Origin: Melieria omissa
Taxonomy: Eukaryota > Arthropoda > Insecta > Diptera > Ulidiidae
DNA: 64,000 nt
NCBI GenBank assembly: GCA_963971225.1
Contig: OZ020269.1
Coordinates: 39,019,264 to 39,083,263, forward strand
Reading direction: 5' to 3'
Shown in pieces: positions 12,081 to 24,100 of the stretch. Positions within the stretch are counted from its first letter, which is position 1, and every line of letters begins with the position of its first letter. A model generated the notes under the pieces. The model was not told the origin of the DNA. It saw only the letters and a program-made list of their open reading frames with translations, and made no database searches. A program made the translations under genes and the position numbers.

Positions 12081-12126
12081 AGAAATGTGATTCTCACATT
12101 ATATTAAATGTGAGAATCACATTTCT
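12081..12126. repeat. Perfect 20-bp hairpin
   Basis: AGAAATGTGATTCTCACATT and its exact complement are separated by six bases. It lies eight bases before a tRNA-like unit. It could be a foldback scar or a transcribed hairpin. Confidence 0.8.
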
Positions 12127-12133
12127 ACTATGT

Positions 12134-12210
12134 CCTTTAGTCAGCCTCGAAAGTCATGGCTGTCTGGCTCTTCATGCCAGAGGCCCTAGGTTCAATTTCT
12201 AGCTCGGGCT
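12134..12210 (+). tRNA. Degenerate tRNA-like unit (pseudogene or SINE head)
   Basis: The segment folds as a tRNA by eye. The D stem is AGCC/GGCT, the anticodon stem CTGGC/GCCAG with a 7-base loop TCTTCAT, and the T arm CTAGG/TCTAG with loop TTCAATT. The acceptor stem pairs only partly. Position 33 is C where U is normal, and the internal promoter boxes are weak. A run of eight T at 12232-12239 could end a pol III transcript. Most likely it is a tRNA pseudogene or SINE head. Confidence 0.45.
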
Positions 12211-12239
12211 GCTTAAACACTCGTCTAATTCTTTTTTTT

Positions 12240-13570
12240 GCTATCAACATGAGGAAGATGAGAGTTATAAGAAAACGCACAGTGCACCCTTGGCAGGAAG
12301 TGGCGTTACCTCCAAGTGTGAAAGAAAAACTGCAAATTAGTTTTTGAGAATTATTTTAAAATGTTTGCCAGCCATGTCACACATTATATAAATCTTTAAT
12401 GATTTTAGTGAGAAATATACGGCAGAACCCTAAGATTATCACTTAGTAAAAAATTCCTTGAAGTAAGTATTGCAGTAATCAGAAGAAAGTATTACAGAAA
12501 TCCTGGTAAAGAACCAGGACAAGGACCAACTTGACAATTACTTAATTTACATGTTTGCGAGTGTGTAAATTCACAACAATAAACGTATTGTTTTGCTTCC
12601 TGTCACGCACGCTTGTAATGTATTATTCAGAAAAGCATCCAAAGAGATTTTGAAAATCCATTCGGATTGTTCCTCAAGAATAAAAGGGATTGGCATGGTA
12701 CTCGTACCAGCAGGTACACTTTGCACACTCTAAATTCTAATTTCTGATGTTTGCTTTAAACAAATAAATTGTTGTTTAATATTTGAAGTTGAGAACATTA
12801 AGAGGATTACAAATTGGTTGGAAAAGGATCAATAATTGAATCCTAAACAGTTGAGCAGTTATTCACAAATCGAGATTGCAGAATGCAGGTGAAAATAAAG
12901 TTTAGAGTAGAAAAAAAAGTTGGCAACCGCGTTGTTAGTTGTTATGCAGGTTGCATCTTAAAAGAATGCGAAACTGGACATTTGGTACGTAGTATCATTT
13001 AAAGTAATGATGACTTTTAAATCAGCACCAAAAGCAAATCGAAGGATAGATTTCGTGTACATGTCGTTTAATTGTTCAAACTCTAAAAGGAAAATTTGAC
13101 AAATATAATTTCAAAAGTGTTGCCTAACAAAAGACACCGTATAATTTGTTTGTTGGTAATGCCACTGGCACTGATGAAGTATTCACTTCGTTACATTCAA
13201 CAGAGGGTTCGCGCTCACGCGTTATTGGCAATGCAATTTTGGAAGACGTCAACATTCAATTCGTGTAGTATAAATCAACTAATTATTACACTTCTCTTTC
13301 AGTAATAACTCTTACAAATTTGCCCCTTGACTTTACCGCCAAGAGTTGCTTTAAGTTTCAATACTGCACCTGTTTTTATTCGCTGTTTACTGTTATGGTA
13401 AACTATCTCTGTTTCCAATGCCATGTAGTGAATGATGATGATGAAGCCATTTGATTAAGTTGAAACTGTTGCATATTATTGCAAAAGTCGCAAAAATTTA
13501 ATCGTTTTAAACATGTTGTTAACTTAGAAATACAGTATGGTATTGAGCACAACATTTCAGTACTTCTAAA
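12240..13570. other. 3' flank of unc5, no gene seen
   Basis: No element or gene recognised. The minus-strand 3' UTR of unc5 probably ends inside or just above this stretch. Confidence 0.4.
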
Positions 13571-13573
13571 AAG

Positions 13574-13579
13574 TTTATT
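13574..13579 (-). terminator. Candidate unc5 polyadenylation signal
   Basis: AATAAA on minus, about 280 bases after the unc5 stop. A second AATAAA lies at 13375-13380. Which one is used cannot be read from sequence. Confidence 0.4.
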
Positions 13580-13855
13580 CATAACTTGGCACAGTAGTTT
13601 TTGAAAATTTGGACACAAGTCGTCTTTCACATGATTTGAGTATTTGGCTATATGTATGTATGTACTTGTATATGTTCGTAATGTCAAACGAGTCCACTGT
13701 TATGCAACTAGTAAAAACCGCTGTAACTTACTTATTATGTTTGAATACACTTAATTTAACTTAATATTTATATGTTCTTTTTAAATAAAAGGCATCACGA
13801 AATACTACTTAATAATATTTATGAACTTTTACAGTAGCTGTTTACACTCAGCTGC

Positions 13856-15195
13856 TTATACCCAGAGGGGTCCAATGGTTTCTTCAATAATATCTCTTAC
13901 ATCCTCCCTTCCTAAATCTCTAAGGACTATCAATAAATCAACAATCGTACTTGAAGAGTTACCCGCCCGACACTCCCACAGATTTAAAATTTGCTCTGTT
14001 GGTGATGGCTTTGTGGCAAAGTATGCAATGTAGTGATCGGTATTAAGTTTTCTCGCCAGTAATCGCCAATCTTGCTCATCAAGTCGCGGTGGGTCCAGAG
14101 CAGCACAAATCTTCCGTTTCGTTGTGCGAGGCAGCTGAGTAAGTCCTACCACATTGGTATCGTTTACATAATTTCCTTGGCAGTCAATGGAAATTACTGA
14201 CATTTGCTGGTCACATTTAATAAGTGCATCGCCACCAGTAGGATATTGTTCCGAAATGTTGAACGAATGCAGTTCGCTTTCTATGCCGGCATTTCTACAC
14301 TGTTCGAACTGCACATCAAGCACCATTGGTGAATTTAGGTGATGAGGGCGTTTGATGCTAAACTCACAATGCATGATTGAATTATTACTTAGTATATGGT
14401 TGTAAGGGATAACATGCTCATGTTCAGTTTGCTCTTGAACATCCCATGCACTGGTTTCAGTGCTGTGTACTCGTATGGTCAGATCTGAGTGGTCTAAATG
14501 AAAAGCGAAAATTTCGCTTTCCCCCATTAAACTTCCGCCTAACTTCTTCTCAATGGCGGTACAAATGTCCCTGCTATTAGGGAAATCTTTTACTACATAA
14601 ATGCGTAAACTACAGTTTAAGCTAGCTGGAGCAATTTGGCTGAATGCAATAAGTCTCATTCTTATGGAAGCGTTTTCATATACACTCGCGTTGAAGTCTG
14701 CAACCATCGCAAATCGGCCCAACTGCTCCGTCATAATGTACATATGGCAATCGTCGAGGTGCACAAAAACGGGCGTGTTAATAGTTTCCTTCCCAACGGA
14801 AAGTACCTTACGCCACATAGGGCTTATATCATTATGATCGTTATCCGCATGGTAAATATTTACATTCCACAGCTTTGGTTTAGTAAGGCAGTGTGGCACT
14901 TTTAAAATAACAGGTTTCAAGAAACTGTAATTTCGAGGCGAGCAGTGGACAATTGTGCTGCACACCAAAAGTGGCTCAGCACATGGTACTGATATTCGTG
15001 CACTGTCATCGCTCAGCAGAATCAACGACATGTGCTTCTTGTGACTTTTGCCTATCGCAAACTCTGGGATGTGCAGTTTAATTTCCCCACCATATAAACT
15101 TAGGCTGCCACCGCTACTATTTAGTATATCACTCATTACATTCTTCGGCAGCGTGGGTGCGGAAAGATTTGTAGTGACATCGTACGTAGAGTTGG
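13856..15195 (-). CDS. unc5: unc5 coding exon 10: ZU5, UPA and Death domain
   Basis: 1340 nt holding almost the whole signalling tail. [14 protein letters not shown] begins ZU5 and a UPA region follows. [13 protein letters not shown] opens the Death domain, which runs to [10 protein letters not shown] and the C-terminus IGPLWV. All in one exon, with a stop at 13856-13858. Confidence 0.95.
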
Positions 15196-18100
15196 CTAGA
15201 AAATAAAAAAATATATTGCGAACAAAGGCGATGTGTCAATCAACAAATACAACTTACAAGTATCTGCCGTAGAGGTGTCCGGTGTGTCAGACACATATTC
15301 CACACTTAATTCATCAATTGGATTGGTATAACTGGAATATTAGAAGTATTAAAAATATATAAAATATGAACTGATGATGCATAATACCGGAGTAATGGTA
15401 AACTTACTTAGCGGATAAATTTGGAACATCATAATGGTGCTCAGAAGCTCCAATAGTAACCACGTGCTCGTTAGAAATGAACCTAAGGCCCGAACTAGGA
15501 TAATCGTAATTGACATTTACCGCCTCAATGTGTACGTTCATATCCTTTTTATTAATACCCTGCATGTACTCAGAGTCCATTGCTGTTTAAGGAATTTCAT
15601 TAAAAACGGAATTTCCGAGAATTACGAAAATCTGTGCGTTGCTCACCATTACGAGACATATTGTAATGTGTAGTCGTCGCCAGACTTCGACGCGCACAAT
15701 AAATGAGCGCTGCACCAAACGCAAAGCACACGGTTGTGATAAAGGCCAAGCCAAGATAAAGCGTCCAATCGAGGTCTGTCAAATACACAGAAAAAACAAA
15801 TCACGAGTTCGTGAGTTGCGTACTTTTGCACATTTAAGCTTAGAACTTATTGAAGTACATATTGTAAAACCACTTTAAATTGTAAAATTTTTGGCGGGCC
15901 GCACATAAAGTAACACTTATTATATAATTTACAAAACTTTATTTATAATAAACATTAGAACAAAATCGATATAATAAATTCAATTCTAGAAATGCTTGGC
16001 GGGCCGCATAAACATGTTTAACGGGCCACGTGTTGCTCATCCCTGTGCTAGTGTATAGTATTATTTCGTAAAGAAATTATCCTCGCGTATCTCATGTATG
16101 TAATCAACACTAACTGTTAAAATATGTTCAAGTCCGAATCCTTCTTACCATCTTTTCCGATATTGCAGCTTTCCCCTCTACATTCAGCCGTTTGAATATC
16201 CTTTCCGAGGCACTGAATCTTTCCATATCCTACACCAGCAGCACTATTGCTCTTCATATTTAATTCCGTATTTCCAACCGAACTAAAGGCATTTTCATCA
16301 CTTTCTATCATTTCATCGTCATTTCCACTATTGAATATACATTTTCTCCGGCGGACTTGTATGCATTCAACCGAGCATGAACTCCATTCGCTCCATACAG
16401 ACCAGCGTCCTACTGAAAATAAACATACATAAGTATATTGGAAGCAATGTTTATAATATGTAGATCACAAAAATGGTTTTGCCAACATATCCGTCATTGG
16501 TCAATTAGTAGTCATTAAGTATTCATTTACCGTGCTTAGTAGTGTAAGTACAACGTCACTCATTTGACCGTGAGTTCGTCACATTATCAGCCCGATTCTG
16601 TACACTTGATAAATTCACCATATTGACTATTTGTCAAGTTTTTATTATTTGTCAAGAATCGGAATTCTATCCCAAAAATAAAAGCTCTTTTCTTGATAAA
16701 TTTTCAAAAGTGTGAATGCTATTGACAACAGCATACAAATTGAAATTTTGCCTATTGAAAATGGAAGAATTGTGCATGTTTACACTTTTACATCAGAGAA
16801 AATAAAAAAAAAATTCCGTTACCTCCTCCACGAATTATTTTTTGTATGCAAAAAGCACCTATTGTGAAACTATTGAAAAAAAACCCACAAACTTATTTCC
16901 AGCCCAGCCAGGATTCGAACCGAGGGCGCTCGGTATGAAAAGCCAGCGCGTTCCCGCTGGGCTATCAAGGCCGGTTTTTTTTTTGCAAAACTTACTTTAC
17001 TTAAACTGTTTGTCTTATTTTTTGACAATTTAACAACTATCGCATATTCACCTTATGTTGAATTAAATGAGCTTTTTACTTTATCAATGTTGCATCAGAA
17101 TACGAGCAAAGCTTTTGCTTGATAAAAATCTTGACAAAATTTCTTGATAAAAAATGTGTCAAGAATGCACAGAATCAGGCTGTAAATCAAACCAAACTGA
17201 GTTTAACAGCCTGATCTGTGTATTCTTGACAAATTTTTTATCAAGATATTTTTTTTTTATTTTCTCTGATGTAAAAGTGTAAACATGCACAATTCTTCCA
17301 TTTTCAATAGGCAAAATTTCAATTTGTATGCTGTTGTCAATAGCATTCACACTTTTGACAATTTATCAAGAAAAGAGCTTTTATTTTTGGGATAGAATAC
17401 CGATTCTTGACAAATAATAAAAACTTGACAAATAGTCAATATGGTGAATTTATCAAGTGTACAGAATCGGGCTGTAATTCTTAAGTTTTCTTTATGATTG
17501 CATTGTTAACACATATAACTTGTTAAAAAAAATACAAAGTAAATATTTGTAAAAAAAGCAGATTATTTTTTCTTAATTTTCTTTTCGTTGTATGCGTACT
17601 ACTATTATTTTGACCGCAACTGTATGTAGTGAATTATCGTAATATATGAATTGAAATGCATTTTGTGTACAAAAAAGTTTTTTTCCTCATAGAACGCGTT
17701 GTGCAGTGGGTAAATGCATGCAAAACAACATAACCTTTTGTAAGTATCTCACACATATCTCACCTCGCGTCAGGCGCGGATTCAGAAAAATATTTCGGGG
17801 GGGGTTTCAAAAAGTCATTCTTTAATAATTGTAAAATGTCTTTTAATTTGTATGTAGTTTTATAGGCGATCCAAATATTTCGGGGGGGTTTCAACCCCCA
17901 AAACACCCCCTGAATCCGCCACTGCCTCGCGTATCAGTGTTGGTACGCGTACCATCGTTTGAGATACCCTATTCTAAATGTCCTGTTCAAATCACCTTTA
18001 GCTCTTATCACAAAAACAGTATGAAGTATTGCTGCACGTAAAATGTTGTAAAGATTAATTTTTCAAATTTCATATGGGGTTTTCCAACAAGAGGTGTTAT

Positions 18101-21100
18101 TTTGAATCAGCCGGTATTTCGGTAGCTGTCACTTTTGAAGCTTTTATTCTTTGACATTTGACAAGTAGAAACTACGCCATTACTAAAAATGGAGATCGAG
18201 ATCTTGTGATTTAACACCTTGCGACTTCTTCCTTTGGGGCCACGTGAAAGGTAAGGTGTACGCCAACAGCCCTGCGTCGATTCAAGACCTCAAAGATAGA
18301 ATTCGTGAGGCTATCGAGGAAATAGGGCAGCCACTTTGCGATTTGGCTATGGAAAATTTCATGAAAAGGATATGGTCCTGTAAGCGTGGTTGTGGTGGCC
18401 ATTTGGCTGATGTTGTTTTTCATTAACGGCATACCTTCCTCTTTATTATGAAATAAACATGCCATCATTTATCTCAAAAAATGGAATATTTCTTTGAATA
18501 CCAAAATAACTCCTCTTGTTGGAAAACCCTATATTAAAGCTAAATAATATAATTTTCTAATTATAATAATATTATTGATTTTGTTCCAAGATTTAATATT
18601 AAGTGCTAAATTTGTGTCGTTCGTCCCACTGTTCCCACAAAAAAATTGACATGTCGGCATAATTTTAGTGACGTCATTAGTGAACCCGTAAAATTGTCTG
18701 TCTCAGATGTCGTAACCTTGTATTCAATAAACATTGGGATTTCCTATGCCTCTTAGTCAACTGTCAATTTCATATTGGTGTTGTCAGATTGATTTTTGAA
18801 ACAATGTATCCACGCATATACTTACTACGTTTGGTGGGCGACATATCATATCCTTCGGCGCTTATAATTTGTGTATCCTCTGTGTATTTCCCGTAAAAGC
18901 ATTGATGAAAATGTATAAATTATAAAATATTATGTCTATGTTTATTTCTCTGTGTATGATAAATTAGCTTATCTCGACGTACAATTTAAAAGAGCTTCAA
19001 TGCAGTGAAGTCTATGTTGAGGAGCAATTGGGAATATACATTTTTTAAAATTTAGCATTTTTTAATCATGTAAACAAATTTATTTTTTTCAAATCTGATT
19101 AACAGCCCGATTCTGTACACTTGATAAATTCACCATATTGACTATTTGTCAAGTTTTTATTATTTGTCAAGAATCGGTATTCTATCCCAAAAATAAAAGC
19201 TCTTTTCTTGATAAATTGTCAAAACTGTGAATGCTATTGACAACAGCATACAAATTGAAATTTTGCCTATTGAAAATGGAAGAATTGTGCATGTTTACAC
19301 TTTTACATCAGAGAAAATAAAAAAAAAATTCCGTTACCTCCTCCACGAATTATTTTTTGTATGCAAAAAGCGCCTATTGTGAAACTATTGAAAAAAAACG
19401 CACGAACTTATTTCCAGCCCAGCCAGGATTCGATCCGAGGGCGCTCGGTATGAGAAGCCAGCGCGTACCCGCTGGGCTATCAAGGCCGGTTTTTTTTTTG
19501 CAAAACTTACTGTAGTTAAACTGTTTGTCTTATTTTTTGACAATTTAACAACTGTCGCATATTCACCTTATGTTGAATTAAATGAGCTTTTTACTTTATC
19601 AATGTTGGATCAGAATACGAGCAAAGCTTTTGCTTGATAAAAATCTTGACAAAATTACTTGATAAAAAATTTGTCAAGAATGCACAGAATCAGGCTGTAA
19701 CTATAAGTTCATACCCCTAGATACTGTTAGTTCTTTATTCAATAATTTAATAGTACATTTACAGCCCGATTCTGTACACTTGATAACTTCACCATATTGA
19801 CTATTTGACAAGTTTTTATTATTTGTCAAGAATCGGTATTCTATCCCAAAAATAAAAGCTCTTTTCTTGATAAATTGTCAAAAGTGTGAATGCTATTGAC
19901 AACAGCATACAAATTGAAATTTTGCCTATTGAAAAAGGAAGAATTGTGCATGGTTACACTTTTACATCAGAGAAAATAAAAAAAAATTCCGTTACCCCCC
20001 ACGAATAATTTTTTGTATGCAAAAAGCGCCTATTGTGATGAAACTATTAAAAAAAAACGTACGAACTTATTTCCAGCCCAGCCAGGATTCGAACCGGGGG
20101 CGCTCGGTATGAGAAGCCAGCGCGTACCCGCTGGGCTATCAAGGCCGGTTTTTTTCTGCAAAACTTACTTTAGTTAAACTTTTTGTCTTATTTTTTGACA
20201 ATTTGACAAATGTCGCATATTCACCTTATGTTGAATTAAATGAGCTTTTTACTTTATCAATGTTGCATCAGAATACCAGCAAAGCTTTTGCTTGATAAAA
20301 ATCTTGACAAAATTTCTTGATAAAAAATTTGTCAAGAATACACAGAATCAGGCTGTTAATTTAAATTAATTGTATTTCAGCTCTGTTGACTCCACGCACT
20401 TTTAAGTTTTTTCAACTTTTTTAACTAATGTTGTAAAAAACCCTGGTTGTTAATAAACCTCTTAAAAAGAATTTTGAAAAAAATTAGTTAATATTATGCA
20501 AACTGAAGCCACATACATTCATTGAAACCGAATCAAACCCTTTTCCAAATACTTACACCGTGAGTTCTCAAAATTGAACTTAATTCGTGGAGCCCTTTTC
20601 AATAGGGAGTCGAGATTAAATGCATATGGATGTACACATACACGTACATCCATAAGTACAAAACAATATTTACCTGGACATGAAACACAATCTGCAGATT
20701 TTTGTACTTGAGGCCCCGAACACAGCGAACCTCCATTTATTGGGATTGGATTTGTGCAGGTACGCACCCGTTTCCTTCCTTGGGTTTGTTTGCCATAACA
20801 TTTGCATTCCCTCCAAGGACTCCATGCGCTCCATCCGCCATTTACTGCGAATTATTGTAGTAGATGTAGTAGGTTTTTTATTTTGTTCAATTAAGTATTT
20901 ATGTTGATGTGCAAAAACAATTTTTAAAAATAATACCTGATATAACATATTGTAACTATGTACGTATGCGTACGTTCGTACTGGGCATCGCAATCCCGGG
21001 ATCCCGGACTTTTTCCAGTCCCGAAAATCCCGGATTGCAAAAGATGCTTCAAAGTTCAAATGAACTAAATTTAAAAGCACAAAAACCCAATTCCTTATCT

Positions 21101-24100
21101 TAGGGAGAAGGGAGGGGATAGAGGGCGTCTTTTGCAAAAGGCTTATAATTATTTACTAAGCATTTAACCAACAAATGTTGAATCTGAAAGATGTTGAATC
21201 TGAAAGATGTGAAAGATGGTTGTTAGGGTTTATTTGCTATAAATTTCGCTCTACATTAGAGGACAAAACACTTAATGCCTTAGTATTTTTAAGATCTCAG
21301 TTTTTAGTTAAGGGGGGAGTACACTTTGATTTTTCAAAAAAATGTATTTTTTTTTTTTGGCTTAAAATGTTCCTTGGGATGTATACTTTAATTTAGAAAA
21401 GACTCCAAGTCCGCCAGAATATTCCTTACCGCTTTACGAAGCGATTTCCTAAAACATGTACCGGCGCGCTGAGAGAGCATTTTATCTTTAAACGCGTTTA
21501 TCTCGAAACGGGGCTTTTCAAACTGGCGTGGGAAATAACTCTAACCAGTTATTATTAAATTTGGATATCGCCTAGGTTTTCTTGTTTAGAATTAAATTCT
21601 GCTTAGAAATACGTATCCACATTTTCGATTTTGTCAAAAATGGATTTTTAATCCACGATTTTGTAAGCATTTTTAGGGTTAAAAAATTGACTTTTTTTCC
21701 TAAGGCCACAACTTTTGAAAACAATTAATTTAAAAAAAATCGGAATACGTATTTCTAACCCGAATTTCATTACTTATCAGGATTTTGTTCGATTTATGTT
21801 CCAGGATCACATGGGAAGGAGTATTTTCTCACGCCGTTTTCCGACTTCCGCGCGAGGACGCCCGCGCGACCTGGTGCACCGGCCACGGGGGGACGCCAAT
21901 CGAGTTCAAAAAAATACAAATTGTAGTTCGAAGGATGAGTAATAAATGGGTTATAACATATTTGCCCTCCCTGAGTGTTTTATTGCTTAAAAAAATTAAC
22001 GAAAATGCCTTACTTTTTGGACGTTCAAAGTGTACTCCCCCCTTAATCAAAACGTTTAACGTTTTGATCGAAATAATCGAAGTAAAACAAAAAGTACAAA
22101 TAAATTAACTATTTTATTTTTTTTTTATCAAATTTGCATTTATATGCACTTTATGATACATCTGTTGCAAAACAATAAGTTATGTTTAAGTGTAATTTTT
22201 GAATAAACCAAAATGTTATCAAACTGAAGTTAAATGTTAAATGAAAACCTTTTAAGTTAAACAAAATGTGATTAAATTCAAGGTAAAAAATTGTACAACT
22301 ACCCCAAATGTGACTAAACTGTGTCCATTTTTATGGTAAATATGTTATAAACAAGTATTATGGCAATTTGGGAAAATTGTTTTATTTAAAAAATGTGTTA
22401 TATGAATCCCGGGATTTGACTTTTCAATCCCCAAAATCCCGGCATCGCAAAATGGCAAAAAATTGCGATCCCTAGTTCGTACATACATCTAACGTGCAGC
22501 AATATATGCATTAAAGAATATATATTACGCTATAATCACTTACCATACACGATAAGAACAGCTGAATCTGATGTACGCTTGCCTGCAACATTTTCTGCGC
22601 TGCACGTATAATTTGCCATGTCCTACAAATAAAAAGTTGTTTATGAAATTTCCTTAATATAAAGAAATGTTATGAATAACGTCAGGCAACGGCATTACTC
22701 AAAATTAAATAAAGATTTATTTATTTAGGGACATATTTTGATGCAAACTAGTTACCCGTTATAGTTTTTACGGTACAAGTTATTACAAATTAGGTACAAA
22801 TTCATTGGATGTGTTTATTTAAGTATTCCCTATTTCATACATTCTCGTTACTGTACTACATTCAAAGATAACATATCTAAATATATATGTACATTAGACA
22901 TGATTTAGATTCTTAATAATGGGTTCTCCATGTTCTACAACTTCTCATTTTGCTGGTCAGAAGTTGCTCTTAGAAGGTTAAAATATATTGAAACGAAAAG
23001 GCACTCGGTGCTGTGCATGAACGCTTTTGCAAGCATACTTTTAGGCATGTACTTTGAAGTACGGCAAACTGGTATAATTCGCTTGGTATAGTCCGATATG
23101 GCAAGGTTCGCGAGAAATGGGCTGTGCGAGAATGGTCGAGCATTTTCCAATTGGAAGTTGCAAGAAACTTCGGCGCGATAAGAAAACTGGTATAAAAGCA
23201 GCAGTGTGCAGCGCAGTGAGTCGAGTCTGTGTTGAGCAAGCAATGGGGAAACATGCAATAGTAGTAGTGTAAAGTAGAACAAGTGTAAATTTGTAAATAA
23301 AGCGATTGTTAGTTTTGACTACGTTGCGCTGAATAACTGAAGTTGTTTTATTTTCAAACACAATCAAACGAACCTGGGAAAACTTGAGATTTTCGTAACA
23401 ATATGAATGACCCTACTAGTTTTCTCTACTGAAGAATTTTTCCAAACATATTGATACGATGAGAAACTCCGTGCCGTACTGTACTGGAATGCTTTTCTCT
23501 GCACGAATGTTTTCGAAGCATACTTTTAGGCATGCACTTTGAAGTACGGCAAATTCGGTATAATTCGCTTGGTATAGTCCGATATGGCAAGGATGGTTCT
23601 CGAAGAAATGGGCTGTGCGAGAATGGTCGAGCGCTTTCCAATTGGAAGTTGCAAGAAACTTCGGCGCGATAAGAAAACTGGTATAAAAGCAGCAGTGTGC
23701 AGCGCAATGAGTGGAGTCGGTGTTGAGCAAGCAACGGGGAAACATGCAATAGTAGTAGTGTAAAGTAGAACAAGTGTAAATTGGTAAATAAAGTGACTTT
23801 TAGTTTTACTGCGTTTGCGCTGAATAATTAAAGTTGTTTTATTTTCAAACCCAATCCAAAAACGAACTCAGAGAACTTGGATTTTCGTAACAATATTTAT
23901 ACCCTATCTCCAACCCTTAATGGGGATCCCATATAAAATGGTATTTTTTACAAAATAGGCTCCCACTGCTCCCGTTGCACCCGACCGTGTCAAATGTGTG
24001 ACTGACACCCATTTATTTTCTCTTCCAAATGTTTCTTCCAAACATACCTACCCGCTATCTCCAAGTCTTAAGGGGGTTGCCATATAAAATTGGCCATTTT

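Noticed and set aside
16899..20146. Working tRNA-Met genes
   Set aside because: CAT sits in the anticodon loop and boxes A and B are good, but anticodon and acceptor stems do not pair and the blocks sit inside MITEs.
23041..23773. Overlapping open frames of 94-115 codons on minus
   Set aside because: They are frames across two solo LTRs, which explains why the same peptide appears twice.
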